Assembly (NCBI GenBank): GCA_002411345.1
Contig: DHSL01000030.1
Coordinates: forward strand, 41,145-105,144
Direction: 5' to 3'
Length of the DNA stretch: 64,000 bases
Source of the DNA: Bacteroidales bacterium UBA5287
Lineage (GTDB): Bacteria > Bacteroidota > Bacteroidia > Bacteroidales > Dysgonomonadaceae
Shown: positions 8,605-18,104 of the stretch, piece by piece
Layout of the letters: each line of letters starts with the position of its first letter
How positions within the stretch are numbered: the stretch's first letter is position 1
The notes under the pieces: generated by a model
The model's database searches: none
Told to the model about the DNA's origin: nothing
The model's input: only the letters and a program-made list of their open reading frames with translations
Translations under genes and position numbers: made by a program

Positions 8605-9630
8605 TTAAGTGGTGAGTACATTTAAATAATTGATAAATTTACTAATGTCATCTTGTGACGTATCCCATGAACAAACCAATCTCATTTCATTTCTAGATTC
8701 ATCCCAATCATAAAAGAAATACCGTTCACGTAATTTATCAGTGATTGCTTTAGGCAAAATGAAAAACAGCGCATTAGATTCCACTTTTTGAGTGATTTCA
8801 ACGCCCTTTATCTTACTCATTTCCGTAGCAAGTCTTTTCGCCGCATCATTTGAATGACGCGCATTATCAAGCCAAATATTTTCGTTTAAATACGGAATGA
8901 ATTGCGCTGAAACGAATCTCATTTTTGAATATAGCTGAGTAGTTTGCTTGCGATAATATTTCAAGTTTGCAGCCAGTTCTTTTCTAAGCGGAACGATTGC
9001 TTCGCCCATCATCAAACCATTTTTTGTACCACCCAGCGTAAAAATATCCACGCCACAATCGACTGTCAACTCTCTCATTGACACATTTAGAGAAGCACAT
9101 GCGTTTGATATTCTTGTACCATCCATAAAAAGATACATATCATGCTCATGAGCCAGATCAGCAAGATCCTTTATTTCTTGAGGCGAGTAAACCGTGCCAA
9201 GTTCTGTAGTTTGTGAAATAGCGATTACTTTTGGTTGCGAATGATGTTCAAATCCGAATCCATGTAATTGAGAACGGACCAAGTCCGGTGTTAGTTTACC
9301 ATCGGTAGTCACCACCTCTTTTAATGCTGCACCGGTAAATTTTGTAGGAGAACCACATTCATCTACAGCGATATGAGCCGTAGTTGCACAAATAATTGAG
9401 TGAAAAGGCAAAGTACAAGCTGAAAGAGCCACCACATTCGCGCCCGTCCCGTTGAACACAAAAAGAGGTATAATATCATTTTCTCCCAACAGGTTTTGTA
9501 TTGCTTTTACCCCTTTAGCCGTCCACTGATCATCGCCATACGCGATTGTATGATCTGAATTAGCTTCAATTAAAGCCTGTATAATTCGTGGATGAACACC
9601 TGAATTATTGTCACTTCCAAAACTTCTCAT
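8605..9630 (-). CDS. ltaE: Low-specificity L-threonine aldolase
   Basis: This 341-residue fold-type I PLP enzyme should cleave L-threonine or allo-threonine to glycine and acetaldehyde. Family hallmarks are FGSDNNSGVHP at the N-terminus, YGDDQWT, the substrate-pocket region MDGTRISNA and the PLP lysine in TLGGTKNGLM (about residue 205). It is cytosolic with the usual family length. Two Bacteroidetes-like -7 boxes lie upstream on the minus strand: TACCTTTG (9652-9659), the closer and more likely, and TATCTTTG (9689-9696). I use ltaE loosely for the family. Confidence 0.92.
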   Translation of the reverse strand: MRSFGSDNNSGVHPRIIQALIEANSDHTIAYGDDQWTAKGVKAIQNLLGENDIIPLFVFNGTGANVVALSACTLPFHSIICATTAHIAVDECGSPTKFTGAALKEVVTTDGKLTPDLVRSQLHGFGFEHHSQPKVIAISQTTELGTVYSPQEIKDLADLAHEHDMYLFMDGTRISNACASLNVSMRELTVDCGVDIFTLGGTKNGLMMGEAIVPLRKELAANLKYYRKQTTQLYSKMRFVSAQFIPYLNENIWLDNARHSNDAAKRLATEMSKIKGVEITQKVESNALFFILPKAITDKLRERYFFYDWDESRNEMRLVCSWDTSQDDISKFINYLNVLTT

Positions 9631-9651
9631 AAAATTTAGTTATTTTGTATG

Positions 9652-9659
9652 CAAAGGTA
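9652..9659 (-). promoter_or_regulatory. Putative -7 box for threonine aldolase
   Basis: TACCTTTG on the minus strand, 22 bases upstream of the start codon, fits TAnnTTTG. A second match, TATCTTTG, lies at 9689-9696. Neither has a clear -33 element, so which one is used is unresolved. Confidence 0.45.
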
Positions 9660-9789
9660 CTAAAAAAAGGAATTTAAAAATACACATACAAAGATACGGG
9701 ATAATTGATTCAATGATTAAAGCATTTTAATAAATAATTCACCCAAGAACACACCCCACAAGACAGTCCAAAGTTTAATGATCAATTAC

Positions 9790-9820
9790 TTTGTTATGTC
9801 ATAAAAAAAACTTATCTTTG
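9790..9820 (+). promoter_or_regulatory. Consensus Bacteroidetes promoter for the GH31 gene
   Basis: TTTG (9790-9793), a 19-base spacer, then TATCTTTG (9813-9820) gives a full match to the Bacteroidetes sigma-ABfr consensus. It implies an untranslated leader of roughly 125 bases before the ATG at 9951. It lies in the 320-base gap between the divergent threonine aldolase and GH31 genes. Confidence 0.75.
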
Positions 9821-9843
9821 TTATTATACTGTTAGCTGAACTA

Positions 9844-9921
9844 CCAATGAAACTTTCCATTATTGGAATTAATTCTTTATTACAGGTAATTTTGCGATCA
9901 GTAATTAACGGACTAATTACC
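9844..9921 (+). other. Structured leader of the GH31 gene (two inverted repeats)
   Basis: The predicted 5' untranslated leader holds two inverted repeats. CCAAT/ATTGG brackets about 13 bases near 9844-9866, and GGTAATT (about 9885-9891) pairs with AATTACC (about 9915-9921). Neither is followed by a T run, so they are not typical terminators. They may be operator sites or RNA structure; no known riboswitch is recognised. Confidence 0.35.
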
Positions 9922-9950
9922 AATATTAATAAACACTTACCTTATAATAA

Positions 9951-12812
9951 ATGAAACATATCATTATACCAATCATTCTCTCTCTTTTTATCATTTCAGG
10001 CAGTTGTTCAACATCTTCATATCAAAAGACAAAGAATGGCATTATCGTTAAGATAAACAAGACAGACAAAACCGAAGAATTCAATCTCCGCTTAAAAGTT
10101 ATTAATGACAATATAATTCATGTAACCGCAACACCAGAAGCAGACTTTTCGAAGGAGAAAAGTCTTATCGCCGTTATGGAAAGTAAACCATCTCCAGAAT
10201 TCAATGTCGCCGAGGACACAGCAAATATTGTAATATCGACAAAGAAGTTAAATATAAAAGTGAACAAAACAACCGGAGAGTTAGATTTTTCAGATAAAAG
10301 CGGAAAATCAATTCTAAGAGAAAATAAAGGAGGCGGAAAATCATTTACCCCCATTGAAGTAGAAAGCACAATAGGATTTACTATTCAACAGATATTTGAG
10401 TCGCCTGTTGATGAAGCGTTTTATGGTTTGGGTCAGCATCAATCAGACGAGTTTAATTATAAAGATAAGAATGAATCCCTATTTCAATACAACACAAAAG
10501 TATCTATACCATTTGTCGTTTCAAACAGAAATTATGGTATCCTTTGGGATAATTATTCATTGAGCAGATTCGGCGATCCCAGGGATTATGGCCAAATTGA
10601 TCAGTTCAAGCTATATGACAAATATGGAAAAGAAGGAGGATTGACAGCTAATTACTCAGGGAGTGATGGAAAAGCCATTGAAAGAAAAGAAGCTTTGCTT
10701 GATTACGAGAATCTGGATTTAATAAAGAATTTTCCAAGCCACTTTCCGCTGTATGGATCAACAGTTATTTGGGAAGGACAGATTGAGCCCAAGATGAGCG
10801 GACTCTATCATTTTAAGCTCCATTATGCCGGCTATACAACCGTTTATCTAAATAACGAGCAAGTCGTTAAACAACGATGGCGCACAGCATGGAATCCAAA
10901 TGATTACAAGTTTTCCTATACCTTAACAGCAGGCAAGAAAGTCCCTATCAGAGTAGAGTGGAAACCAGACGGCGATATATCCTATATCTCTCTGAAATCG
11001 TTAAGTCCCGTTTCTGAAGAAGAACAAGGCAAGCTGCAGTTATGGAGTGAAATGGGAAATGGCATAAACTATTATTTCATTTACGGTAATAATTTAGATG
11101 AAGTAATAAGCGGTTATAGAACAGTAACCGGAAAATCACAGATTATGCCAAAATGGGCTATGGGATTCTGGCAGAGTCGTGAACGATATAAGACACAACA
11201 TGAATTATTAGATAATCTAGCAGAATTTAGAAAGCGACACATACCCATCGACAATATTGTACAAGATTGGTCATATTGGCCGGTAGACGCATGGGGAAGT
11301 CACGATTTTGACAGTGTACGATTTCCAGACCCCAAAGGGATGGTCGATTCCGTTCATTCCATGAATGCAAAGATCATGATATCCGTCTGGCCAAAATTCT
11401 ATATCACCACCCAGCATTACAAACAGTTTGCTGAAAAAGGCTGGATGTATAAGAAAGCCGTCGAAGACAGTATTCGCGACTGGATCTATCAAGGATATAT
11501 CGGTTCATTTTACGATGCCTATGCCGAAGGAGCACGTAAGTTATTTTGGGAACAGATGGAGAATAAACTCTATTCGAAAGGATTTGATGCATGGTGGATG
11601 GATGCTTCCGAGCCAAATATTCAAGACAACACAACTATTGAATATCGAAAAGCATTATGCGGTCCCACCTCCTTAGGACCCTCGACAAAATATTTTAATG
11701 CCTATGCCTTAATGAATGCCGAAGGAATTTATAAGGGGCAGCGTGGAAAAGATCCCAATAATCGAGTATTCCTGCTCACCCGATCCGGATTTGCCGGTAT
11801 TCAACACTATTCGACCGCAGTCTGGAGTGGTGACATAGGTACAAGATGGGAAGATATGAAAGCCCAAATATCCGCAGGATTAAATTTCTCACTTTCCGGG
11901 ATTCCTTATTGGACGATGGATATCGGCGGTTTTTGTGTAGAAAAGAGATATGAAAATGCACAACGTTATTATGATACGACAGGAATTGAAAATGAAGATT
12001 TGAAAGAGTGGCGTGAATTAAATACCCGCTGGTATCAGTTTGGAGCTTTTGTCCCACTGTTCCGTTCTCACGGTCAGTTTCCATATCGCGAGATTTACAA
12101 TATAGCACCTGAAGACCATCCCGCGTATCAATCAATGCTCTATTACGACAAATTACGTTATCGTTTGATGCCATATATTTATTCGTTAGCAGGTAAGACA
12201 TTTTTAGATGATTACACTATTATGCGCGCATTGATTATGGATTTTCCAGAAGATAAAATTGTAAAAGATATCAGCGATCAATATATGTTTGGTAGTTCGA
12301 TTATGGTTTGTCCCGTTTATGAATATGGTGCTCGAAGCAGAAGTGTATATTTCCCTACAAGTGAAGGTTGGTATGATTTATATTCAGGTGCGTATTTTAC
12401 TGGTAATCAATCGAAGATAATGGATGCTCCTTATGAATGTATGCCACTTTTTGTACGTGCAGGCAGCATTATTCCCTTCGGTCCGGAAATTGAGTTTAGT
12501 AGTGAAAAACAAGCAGATCCCATCACATTATATGTCTATGCCGGGAAGGACGGCACCTTTACTTTGTATGAAGATGAAGGAACAAACTATAATTACGAAA
12601 AAGGAAAGTACACACTTATTCCCATCTATTACAACGACTCAGACAAGACATTAGTAATTAGGAAAAGAACAGGCGAGTTTACTGGCATGTTGAAAAAAAG
12701 AAAATTCAATATCATTTACGTCCATAATCAAAGTCCCAAAGCTTTAGTTTTTGATTTATCAGGTAAAGTCGTAGAATATAATGGATCCATGATCACCATT
12801 GAATTAGAATAA
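9951..12812 (+). CDS. GH31 family glycosidase with PA14 insert, likely alpha-xylosidase
   Basis: The 953-residue lipoprotein (leader, then SGSC with Cys19) should act at the cell surface or in the periplasm on non-reducing alpha-linked sugars. An N-terminal beta domain (about 30-235) is followed by a PA14-like insert (about 240-345, with SGLYHFKLHYAG and VYLNNEQV). The catalytic barrel has WWMDASEPN, with the nucleophile at about Asp551, and WSGDIGTRW, with the acid/base at about Asp628. C-terminal beta domains close the protein. The PA14 insert and length match the Bacteroides xyloglucan alpha-xylosidase group, so xylosidase is the best guess over alpha-glucosidase. No other CAZyme or SusCD gene is adjacent, so the substrate cannot be confirmed by context. 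A consensus promoter lies upstream. Confidence 0.88.
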   Translation: MKHIIIPIILSLFIISGSCSTSSYQKTKNGIIVKINKTDKTEEFNLRLKVINDNIIHVTATPEADFSKEKSLIAVMESKPSPEFNVAEDTANIVISTKKLNIKVNKTTGELDFSDKSGKSILRENKGGGKSFTPIEVESTIGFTIQQIFESPVDEAFYGLGQHQSDEFNYKDKNESLFQYNTKVSIPFVVSNRNYGILWDNYSLSRFGDPRDYGQIDQFKLYDKYGKEGGLTANYSGSDGKAIERKEALLDYENLDLIKNFPSHFPLYGSTVIWEGQIEPKMSGLYHFKLHYAGYTTVYLNNEQVVKQRWRTAWNPNDYKFSYTLTAGKKVPIRVEWKPDGDISYISLKSLSPVSEEEQGKLQLWSEMGNGINYYFIYGNNLDEVISGYRTVTGKSQIMPKWAMGFWQSRERYKTQHELLDNLAEFRKRHIPIDNIVQDWSYWPVDAWGSHDFDSVRFPDPKGMVDSVHSMNAKIMISVWPKFYITTQHYKQFAEKGWMYKKAVEDSIRDWIYQGYIGSFYDAYAEGARKLFWEQMENKLYSKGFDAWWMDASEPNIQDNTTIEYRKALCGPTSLGPSTKYFNAYALMNAEGIYKGQRGKDPNNRVFLLTRSGFAGIQHYSTAVWSGDIGTRWEDMKAQISAGLNFSLSGIPYWTMDIGGFCVEKRYENAQRYYDTTGIENEDLKEWRELNTRWYQFGAFVPLFRSHGQFPYREIYNIAPEDHPAYQSMLYYDKLRYRLMPYIYSLAGKTFLDDYTIMRALIMDFPEDKIVKDISDQYMFGSSIMVCPVYEYGARSRSVYFPTSEGWYDLYSGAYFTGNQSKIMDAPYECMPLFVRAGSIIPFGPEIEFSSEKQADPITLYVYAGKDGTFTLYEDEGTNYNYEKGKYTLIPIYYNDSDKTLVIRKRTGEFTGMLKKRKFNIIYVHNQSPKALVFDLSGKVVEYNGSMITIELE

Positions 12813-12839
12813 CAATAGTGTGCATGGATCCTATTAAAA

Positions 12840-15800
12840 CTAAGCAAGATTGCTTATTAGAAACTTCCTAACAGCAGAAGCATCAACATTTTTACGATTT
12901 GCATAATCAACCAGCTGTTCCTCTGATATCTCTCCAATAGCAAAATACTTTGAATCGGGATGAGCGAACAATAATCCGCTAACCGAAGCATTAGGGTACA
13001 TCACACCATTTTCGGTAAGCGAAATACCTATTTCGTTAGAATTGAGCATTTCATGCAAAGCAAAATTTACCGATTGATCCGGAATAGAAGGATAACCCAC
13101 AGCCGGGCGAATACCTAGATATTTAACAGCAAACATCTGATCTATTGTCAGATCCTCATTTGAAGCATAACCCCAATGCTCCTTTCTAATCTTAGTATGC
13201 AACCATTCAGTCGCCGCTTCCGCAAGACGGTCGAGTAACGATTTCAGCAGTAAAGCCGAGTATTCATCACCCTCATCGGCGAATTTTTGAAGCAACTCTT
13301 CCGAGCCGACACCCGCCGTAACCGCAAAAGCACCAATATAATCCTTGATGCCAGCAGATTGAGGAGCCACAAAATCGCTTAGACATAAATACGCCTCTTT
13401 GTCGCTCTTTTTCTGTTGTCGCAACATAGGGAAAGACTTTCCGTCGATATTTATTGTATCGTCGTTACTATAAGCAGGATAGATACCAAAAACAGCCTTT
13501 ATATATTGAGCATTCCTATCAATTAACATCTGCAACAATTCACGAGCATTATCATATAAATCAGCCGCCTCTTTTGCACGTTCGCGTTCATCTTCGCGAA
13601 AAGAAGCCATCCATTGAGTCCGACAATGTTCGCAATTATCTATTTTGGTGACAGTGTGAAATTTGGCAGACATATCCCAGCTATGGAAGAAGAATTTCCA
13701 ATCAATATAAGGAATTATCTCTTCAATCTTTATATCATCAAGCACTTGTCGCCCGATCGATTTTGGTTCATAAGCCTTAAAACCAGACCAGTCCAGTTGT
13801 AATCTATTAGAGCGAGCTTCGTCCAAGCTTACTAAAATCGATTTCTTATCAGAGTGAGACTGTCTTAGAACCTCATAGTCCTGTTCCAGCTTTTCGACAT
13901 AATCCTCGCGTGTATTGACATTCAGCAAATTAGCCACAGCAGCAGGACTTTGTGAAGCATCCTTTACATACACAACCGGACCATTATTATATTTCGGGTC
14001 AATTTTAAGAGCCGTATGAAGTTTTGAAGTAGTCGCCCCACCTATAAGCAGCGGGATTTGAAAGCCAGCTTTCTCCATCTCTTCAGCCATGAAAGCCATT
14101 TCTTCCAACGAAGGAGTGATCAACCCACTAAGTCCCACTATATCAGGCTGTTCTTCTCGAATCGCCTGTAGTATCTTTTCAGGAGGAACCATAACCCCAA
14201 GATCAACAATCTCATAGTTATTGCATGACAATACAATAGAAACAATGTTTTTTCCTATGTCATGAACATCCCCTTTGACCGTAGCCAATAGTACTTTTCC
14301 AGCCTTTTGAGAATCGCCGGAAGACGATTTTTCTGCCTCCAGTACCGGTTGCAGAACTGAGACAGCCTTTTTCATTGTACGAGCCGCTTTTACAACCTGA
14401 GGAAGAAACATTTTTCCAGAGCCGAATAATTCTCCCACCCTGTTCATTCCATCCATTAATGGTTTATCTATAATATCTACCGCCCTCGGATAGATTTTCA
14501 AAGCCTCTTGCAGGTCCACTTCCATGTAATCGCTAATGCCCTTTACCAAAGCATAGCTAAGTCGCTCTCTCAAAGGCATTTTACGCCATTCCTGCGCCTT
14601 TTCCTGTTCCGATTCAGGTGTCAGTTCATTCTTTACCTTTTGAGCATATTCCATAAGACGTTCAGCAGCATCCTCCCGTCTATTAAGAATAACATCTTCT
14701 ATAATCGTTTTTACATCCTCAGCGATATCCTCATATATGACAGATTGAGAAGGATTTACTATACCCATATCCATTCCCGCGTTGATTGCATGATATAAGA
14801 AAACCGAATGCATAGCTTCACGAATTGAATCGTTTCCTCTAAAAGAGAAAGAAAGATTGCTTACCCCCCCGCTTATTTTAGCTCCCGGGCAATTTTCTTT
14901 TATCCATTTTACAGAATCTATAAAATCGACAGCATAGTTGCGGTGCTCCTCCATACCCGTAGCTATTGCCAGGATATTAGGATCAAAGATAATATCTTGC
15001 GGATTGAATCCATTATCAACCAGTAATCTGTATGCTCTCCCACAAATTTCGATTCGCCGATCCAAGCTTGCCGCTTGTCCCTGTTCATCGAAAGCCATCA
15101 CTATTACCGCAGCGCCATAATTGCGCACCAATTTTGCATGTTCAAGAAACTCTTTTTCCCCATTTTTCAGTGAAATAGAGTTTACGATAGATTTACCCTG
15201 CACACATTTCAGTCCCGCTTCGAGCACCTCCCATTTTGAAGAATCGATCATTATTGGAACCCGTGCCACATCAGGATCAGAAGCAAGCATGTTCAGGAAG
15301 TTTGTCATTTCCTCCTTCCCATCCAGCAGACCATCGTCCATATTTATATCGAGCACTTGCGCCCCATCCTCAACTTGTTTACGCGCTATATGAAGCGCCT
15401 CTTCATATTTCTTCTCCTTTATCAATCTCAGGAACTTACGTGACCCTGCAACATTGCAACGTTCTCCAATATTTACAAAGTTTATTTCAGGTGTAACCAC
15501 CAGTTCCTCAAGCCCTGACAAGTGTAGATAATTAGATTTAGGAGCAGGTTTATGCGGTGTTTTCCCAATCACCAGTTCATTATATTTAGCAATATGTTCA
15601 GGTGTAGTACCACAACATCCACCAATAATGTTAACCAAGCCCTCATTTATATATTCCGCAATATCAATCGCCATTTTTTGGGGAGTCTCATCATACTCAC
15701 CCAACTGATTAGGCAATCCAGCATTAGGATAAGCACTAACATAAAATGGAGATAATCGTCCCAGTTCTTTCAGGTACGGCTTCATATCTTTAGCCCCAAA

Positions 15801-16529
15801 AGAACAGTTCAAGCCTATTGCCAGCGGATTTGCATGATTAACAGAAGCCAGGAACGCCTCTAAAGTCTGTCCGGAGAGAGTCCGTCCCGCATTATCCGTA
15901 ATAGTAACCGATAAAACTATTGGAGTATTGATACCCGTAGTTTTTGCAACCTCTTCAGCCGCGAATATCGCAGCTTTGACATTTAGCGTATCAAATATCG
16001 TTTCCATCAATAACAGATCCACTCCCCCCTTTACGAGAGCAGTAATCTGTTCAACATATCCAGTTTTGAAATCATCAAAAGTAGCAGCCCTGAACATAGG
16101 ATTCTCAACATCAGGACTCATTGAAGCCGTCCTGTTTGTAGGTCCGATTGATCCCGCCACGAACCGCGGTTTATCCGGAGTTTTTGCAGTGAACTCATCA
16201 GCCAGCGTCCGTGCCAGTTTTACCGAAGCAAGGTTCATTTCCACAACATGATCACTCAAATGATAATCCTGCATGGATATAGCATTAGTATTAAACGTGT
16301 TAGTCTCAATGATATCTGCCCCCGCCTCAAGATATTGCCTATGAATAGAACTGATGATATCAGGACGTGTAATAGATAACAAATCATTACACCCTTTCAG
16401 TTGGGTATCAGCATCTTTGAAACGATCGCCACGAAAATCGGATTCCGTTAACTTATAGCGCTGGATCATTGTTCCCATTGCCCCATCCAGAATGAGAATG
16501 CGCGATTTTAATACCTCTTCTATGTTCAT
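12840..16529 (-). CDS. metH: Cobalamin-dependent methionine synthase
   Basis: The enzyme transfers a methyl group from 5-methyltetrahydrofolate to homocysteine through methylcobalamin. At 1,229 residues it is nearly the length of E. coli MetH. All four modules are visible. The homocysteine domain (1-325) ends in the zinc-binding GGCCGTTPEH. The pterin domain (about 355-610) contains NIGERCNVAGSRKF. The B12 cap and B12-binding domains (about 650-890) contain GDVHDIGKNI, whose His (about 756) is the lower cobalt ligand. The S-adenosylmethionine activation domain (about 900-1229) contains RPAVGYPS. Its ATG overlaps the stop of the upstream Gate-domain gene by one base (TAATG), indicating coupling. 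I see no cobalamin riboswitch directly upstream, since the upstream sequence is coding. Confidence 0.98.
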   Translation of the reverse strand: MNIEEVLKSRILILDGAMGTMIQRYKLTESDFRGDRFKDADTQLKGCNDLLSITRPDIISSIHRQYLEAGADIIETNTFNTNAISMQDYHLSDHVVEMNLASVKLARTLADEFTAKTPDKPRFVAGSIGPTNRTASMSPDVENPMFRAATFDDFKTGYVEQITALVKGGVDLLLMETIFDTLNVKAAIFAAEEVAKTTGINTPIVLSVTITDNAGRTLSGQTLEAFLASVNHANPLAIGLNCSFGAKDMKPYLKELGRLSPFYVSAYPNAGLPNQLGEYDETPQKMAIDIAEYINEGLVNIIGGCCGTTPEHIAKYNELVIGKTPHKPAPKSNYLHLSGLEELVVTPEINFVNIGERCNVAGSRKFLRLIKEKKYEEALHIARKQVEDGAQVLDINMDDGLLDGKEEMTNFLNMLASDPDVARVPIMIDSSKWEVLEAGLKCVQGKSIVNSISLKNGEKEFLEHAKLVRNYGAAVIVMAFDEQGQAASLDRRIEICGRAYRLLVDNGFNPQDIIFDPNILAIATGMEEHRNYAVDFIDSVKWIKENCPGAKISGGVSNLSFSFRGNDSIREAMHSVFLYHAINAGMDMGIVNPSQSVIYEDIAEDVKTIIEDVILNRREDAAERLMEYAQKVKNELTPESEQEKAQEWRKMPLRERLSYALVKGISDYMEVDLQEALKIYPRAVDIIDKPLMDGMNRVGELFGSGKMFLPQVVKAARTMKKAVSVLQPVLEAEKSSSGDSQKAGKVLLATVKGDVHDIGKNIVSIVLSCNNYEIVDLGVMVPPEKILQAIREEQPDIVGLSGLITPSLEEMAFMAEEMEKAGFQIPLLIGGATTSKLHTALKIDPKYNNGPVVYVKDASQSPAAVANLLNVNTREDYVEKLEQDYEVLRQSHSDKKSILVSLDEARSNRLQLDWSGFKAYEPKSIGRQVLDDIKIEEIIPYIDWKFFFHSWDMSAKFHTVTKIDNCEHCRTQWMASFREDERERAKEAADLYDNARELLQMLIDRNAQYIKAVFGIYPAYSNDDTINIDGKSFPMLRQQKKSDKEAYLCLSDFVAPQSAGIKDYIGAFAVTAGVGSEELLQKFADEGDEYSALLLKSLLDRLAEAATEWLHTKIRKEHWGYASNEDLTIDQMFAVKYLGIRPAVGYPSIPDQSVNFALHEMLNSNEIGISLTENGVMYPNASVSGLLFAHPDSKYFAIGEISEEQLVDYANRKNVDASAVRKFLISNLA

Positions 16530-17491
16530 TATTTCCTTACTTTTTCAGTTTGCAGACTTACAACAGGAGTGATACTTCTTCCCCTCAATTTGAGGTACCC
16601 CCTTCTAATCCAAACAACAGCCCATGATCCCACCAATCGTGTACCTAATATCCACCAGATTGATACCCCAAGAGCCACGAACAACAGATTATCCTCAATC
16701 ACAGAATGCGAAACCGCCAAATGGTAGTTCAACAAATCCGCTTCAGGTTTCGACACCTTTCCTTCCTCCATTTGGTCGGCCATTAACGCACCGCCATATG
16801 CTAATCCCACGATATAACCAATCAGCCATAGGAAACCCGTGCTAGTTGGTAGTCCGAAGAATTTGAGAATAGGTTCAATCCATTTTGAGAGTTTACTTAT
16901 AAGATCATATTTTTCAAGTACAATGTACAAAATATTTAACGAAGTCACAATAAAAATTATCACCAATGCGATGTTAAGCGAGCTTTTCAGCCAAGCCATG
17001 AAAACACCCCCAATCGACACAATTTCAACTGCGGCAGTACGATTAAACATTGGCATTCCCATTTCAAGAGGTAAAATCAAATTCAGTACCACTCCGACTG
17101 TGAGACTTGTAATTAATCGCAGTACAAATACAGCCCAGAACGAAGTACCTGTTTTTGCCTGCACAGCACATTCAACAGGCAGGTTATGTGTTATTTGGCA
17201 CATCAAAGCCAAGATAGTCAGTTCACGCAGCGTTATCTCCATTGAAGTAATAATGGCGATTGGCGCATACAAAGGCAGGAATATACTAGTAATGAACACA
17301 ATAGCAGTACTTCCCGGTAATCCCATATAACCAAATACAGGATCAAGGAATCCCGCTATAAAATTAAGCACACCAAAATAACCCAGAAATCTAACAGCCA
17401 AGGAAATAGGCAGTATAATCTTCAGCAGCCAGATTGCGGTATGTCCCGACTTCTTAAGACTGGGATTGATAACCTCTTTAAAAAAATTCAT
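16529..17491 (-). CDS. Nucleoside recognition (Gate) domain membrane protein
   Basis: The 320-residue polytopic membrane protein has two Gate-like halves, about residues 20-150 and 165-310. Recognisable stretches are LPVECAVQAKTGTSFW in the first half and YGGALMADQMEEGKVS, then SHSVIEDNLLF, in the second. Proteins of this family resemble the core of concentrative nucleoside transporters and of SpmA/SpmB and FeoB, but their substrates are mostly unknown. It sits between smpB (11 bases upstream) and metH (one-base overlap), so it is likely co-transcribed with both. A role linked to MetH, such as cofactor or metal movement, would be pure inference. Confidence 0.82.
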   Translation of the reverse strand: MNFFKEVINPSLKKSGHTAIWLLKIILPISLAVRFLGYFGVLNFIAGFLDPVFGYMGLPGSTAIVFITSIFLPLYAPIAIITSMEITLRELTILALMCQITHNLPVECAVQAKTGTSFWAVFVLRLITSLTVGVVLNLILPLEMGMPMFNRTAAVEIVSIGGVFMAWLKSSLNIALVIIFIVTSLNILYIVLEKYDLISKLSKWIEPILKFFGLPTSTGFLWLIGYIVGLAYGGALMADQMEEGKVSKPEADLLNYHLAVSHSVIEDNLLFVALGVSIWWILGTRLVGSWAVVWIRRGYLKLRGRSITPVVSLQTEKVRK

Positions 17492-17502
17492 TGAAATTGT
17501 AG

Positions 17503-17985
17503 TTACTTTTTAAACATTCTCGCCATATCTCTTTTGTCCTCTTTTTCTTTCAGAGCCTGGCGTTTATCGTATTGTTTTTTACCTTTAGCAACAGCAATAT
17601 TTAGTTTTGCCAACCCTTTATCGCTAATAAAAAGTCTTGTAGGAACAATTGTAAAACCTGTTTCTTTAGTAAGGCGCATTATTTTGCGCAATTCTGTTTT
17701 ATTAAGCAATAGCTTGCGGTCTCGGCGAGCATTATGATTATTGTAGGTCCCGTAAAAATACTCAGAAATATTCATGTTTCGCACCCACAATTCGTTCCGC
17801 TCAAACAGACAATAAGTATCCACGAGACTTGCTTTTCCCAGTCGCACAGATTTTATTTCTGTTCCCGTGAGTACAAGTCCTGCCGTAAACGTTTCAATCA
17901 GTTCATAATCGAAAGTCGCACGTTTATTCTTAATCTGAATATTGGGTTGTTTTACTTTCTCCACATTTATTATTTTGGATTGCAA
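17503..17985 (-). CDS. smpB: SsrA-binding protein SmpB
   Basis: The 160-residue protein binds tmRNA and delivers it to stalled ribosomes for trans-translation. Signatures are [45 protein letters not shown], and the basic tail [15 protein letters not shown] that enters the empty mRNA channel. The basic tail is complete. The ATG at 17985 gives the usual short N-terminal extension. A TAACTTTG box on the minus strand (17983-17990) overlaps this start codon. If it is a real -7 element the true start would be further in, so I treat the box as coincidental. Confidence 0.96.
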   Translation of the reverse strand: MQSKIINVEKVKQPNIQIKNKRATFDYELIETFTAGLVLTGTEIKSVRLGKASLVDTYCLFERNELWVRNMNISEYFYGTYNNHNARRDRKLLLNKTELRKIMRLTKETGFTIVPTRLFISDKGLAKLNIAVAKGKKQYDKRQALKEKEDKRDMARMFKK

Positions 17986-18104
17986 AGTTAATAATTTCTT
18001 ATGTAATTAAGTTCATTACCGACAAATTTAAGATGCTTTGATCATTAAGTCATTCATTTAACGAAAATAATCGTACTTTTGTATAACGTTATAAAATTGA
18101 GTAA

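Noticed and set aside
12781..12833. GGATCC-centred inverted repeat between GH31 and metH as a terminator
   Set aside because: ATGGATCCAT is a short self-complementary palindrome inside the GH31 end, and the second copy downstream lacks a T run on either strand.
16530..16600. Cobalamin riboswitch ahead of metH
   Set aside because: The sequence upstream is coding for the Gate-domain protein up to the metH start, and no B12-box-like element was seen.
16839..17330. 163-residue open frame antisense to the Gate-domain gene
   Set aside because: It is the complement of membrane-helix codons. The minus-strand gene has clear family motifs and tight operon spacing.
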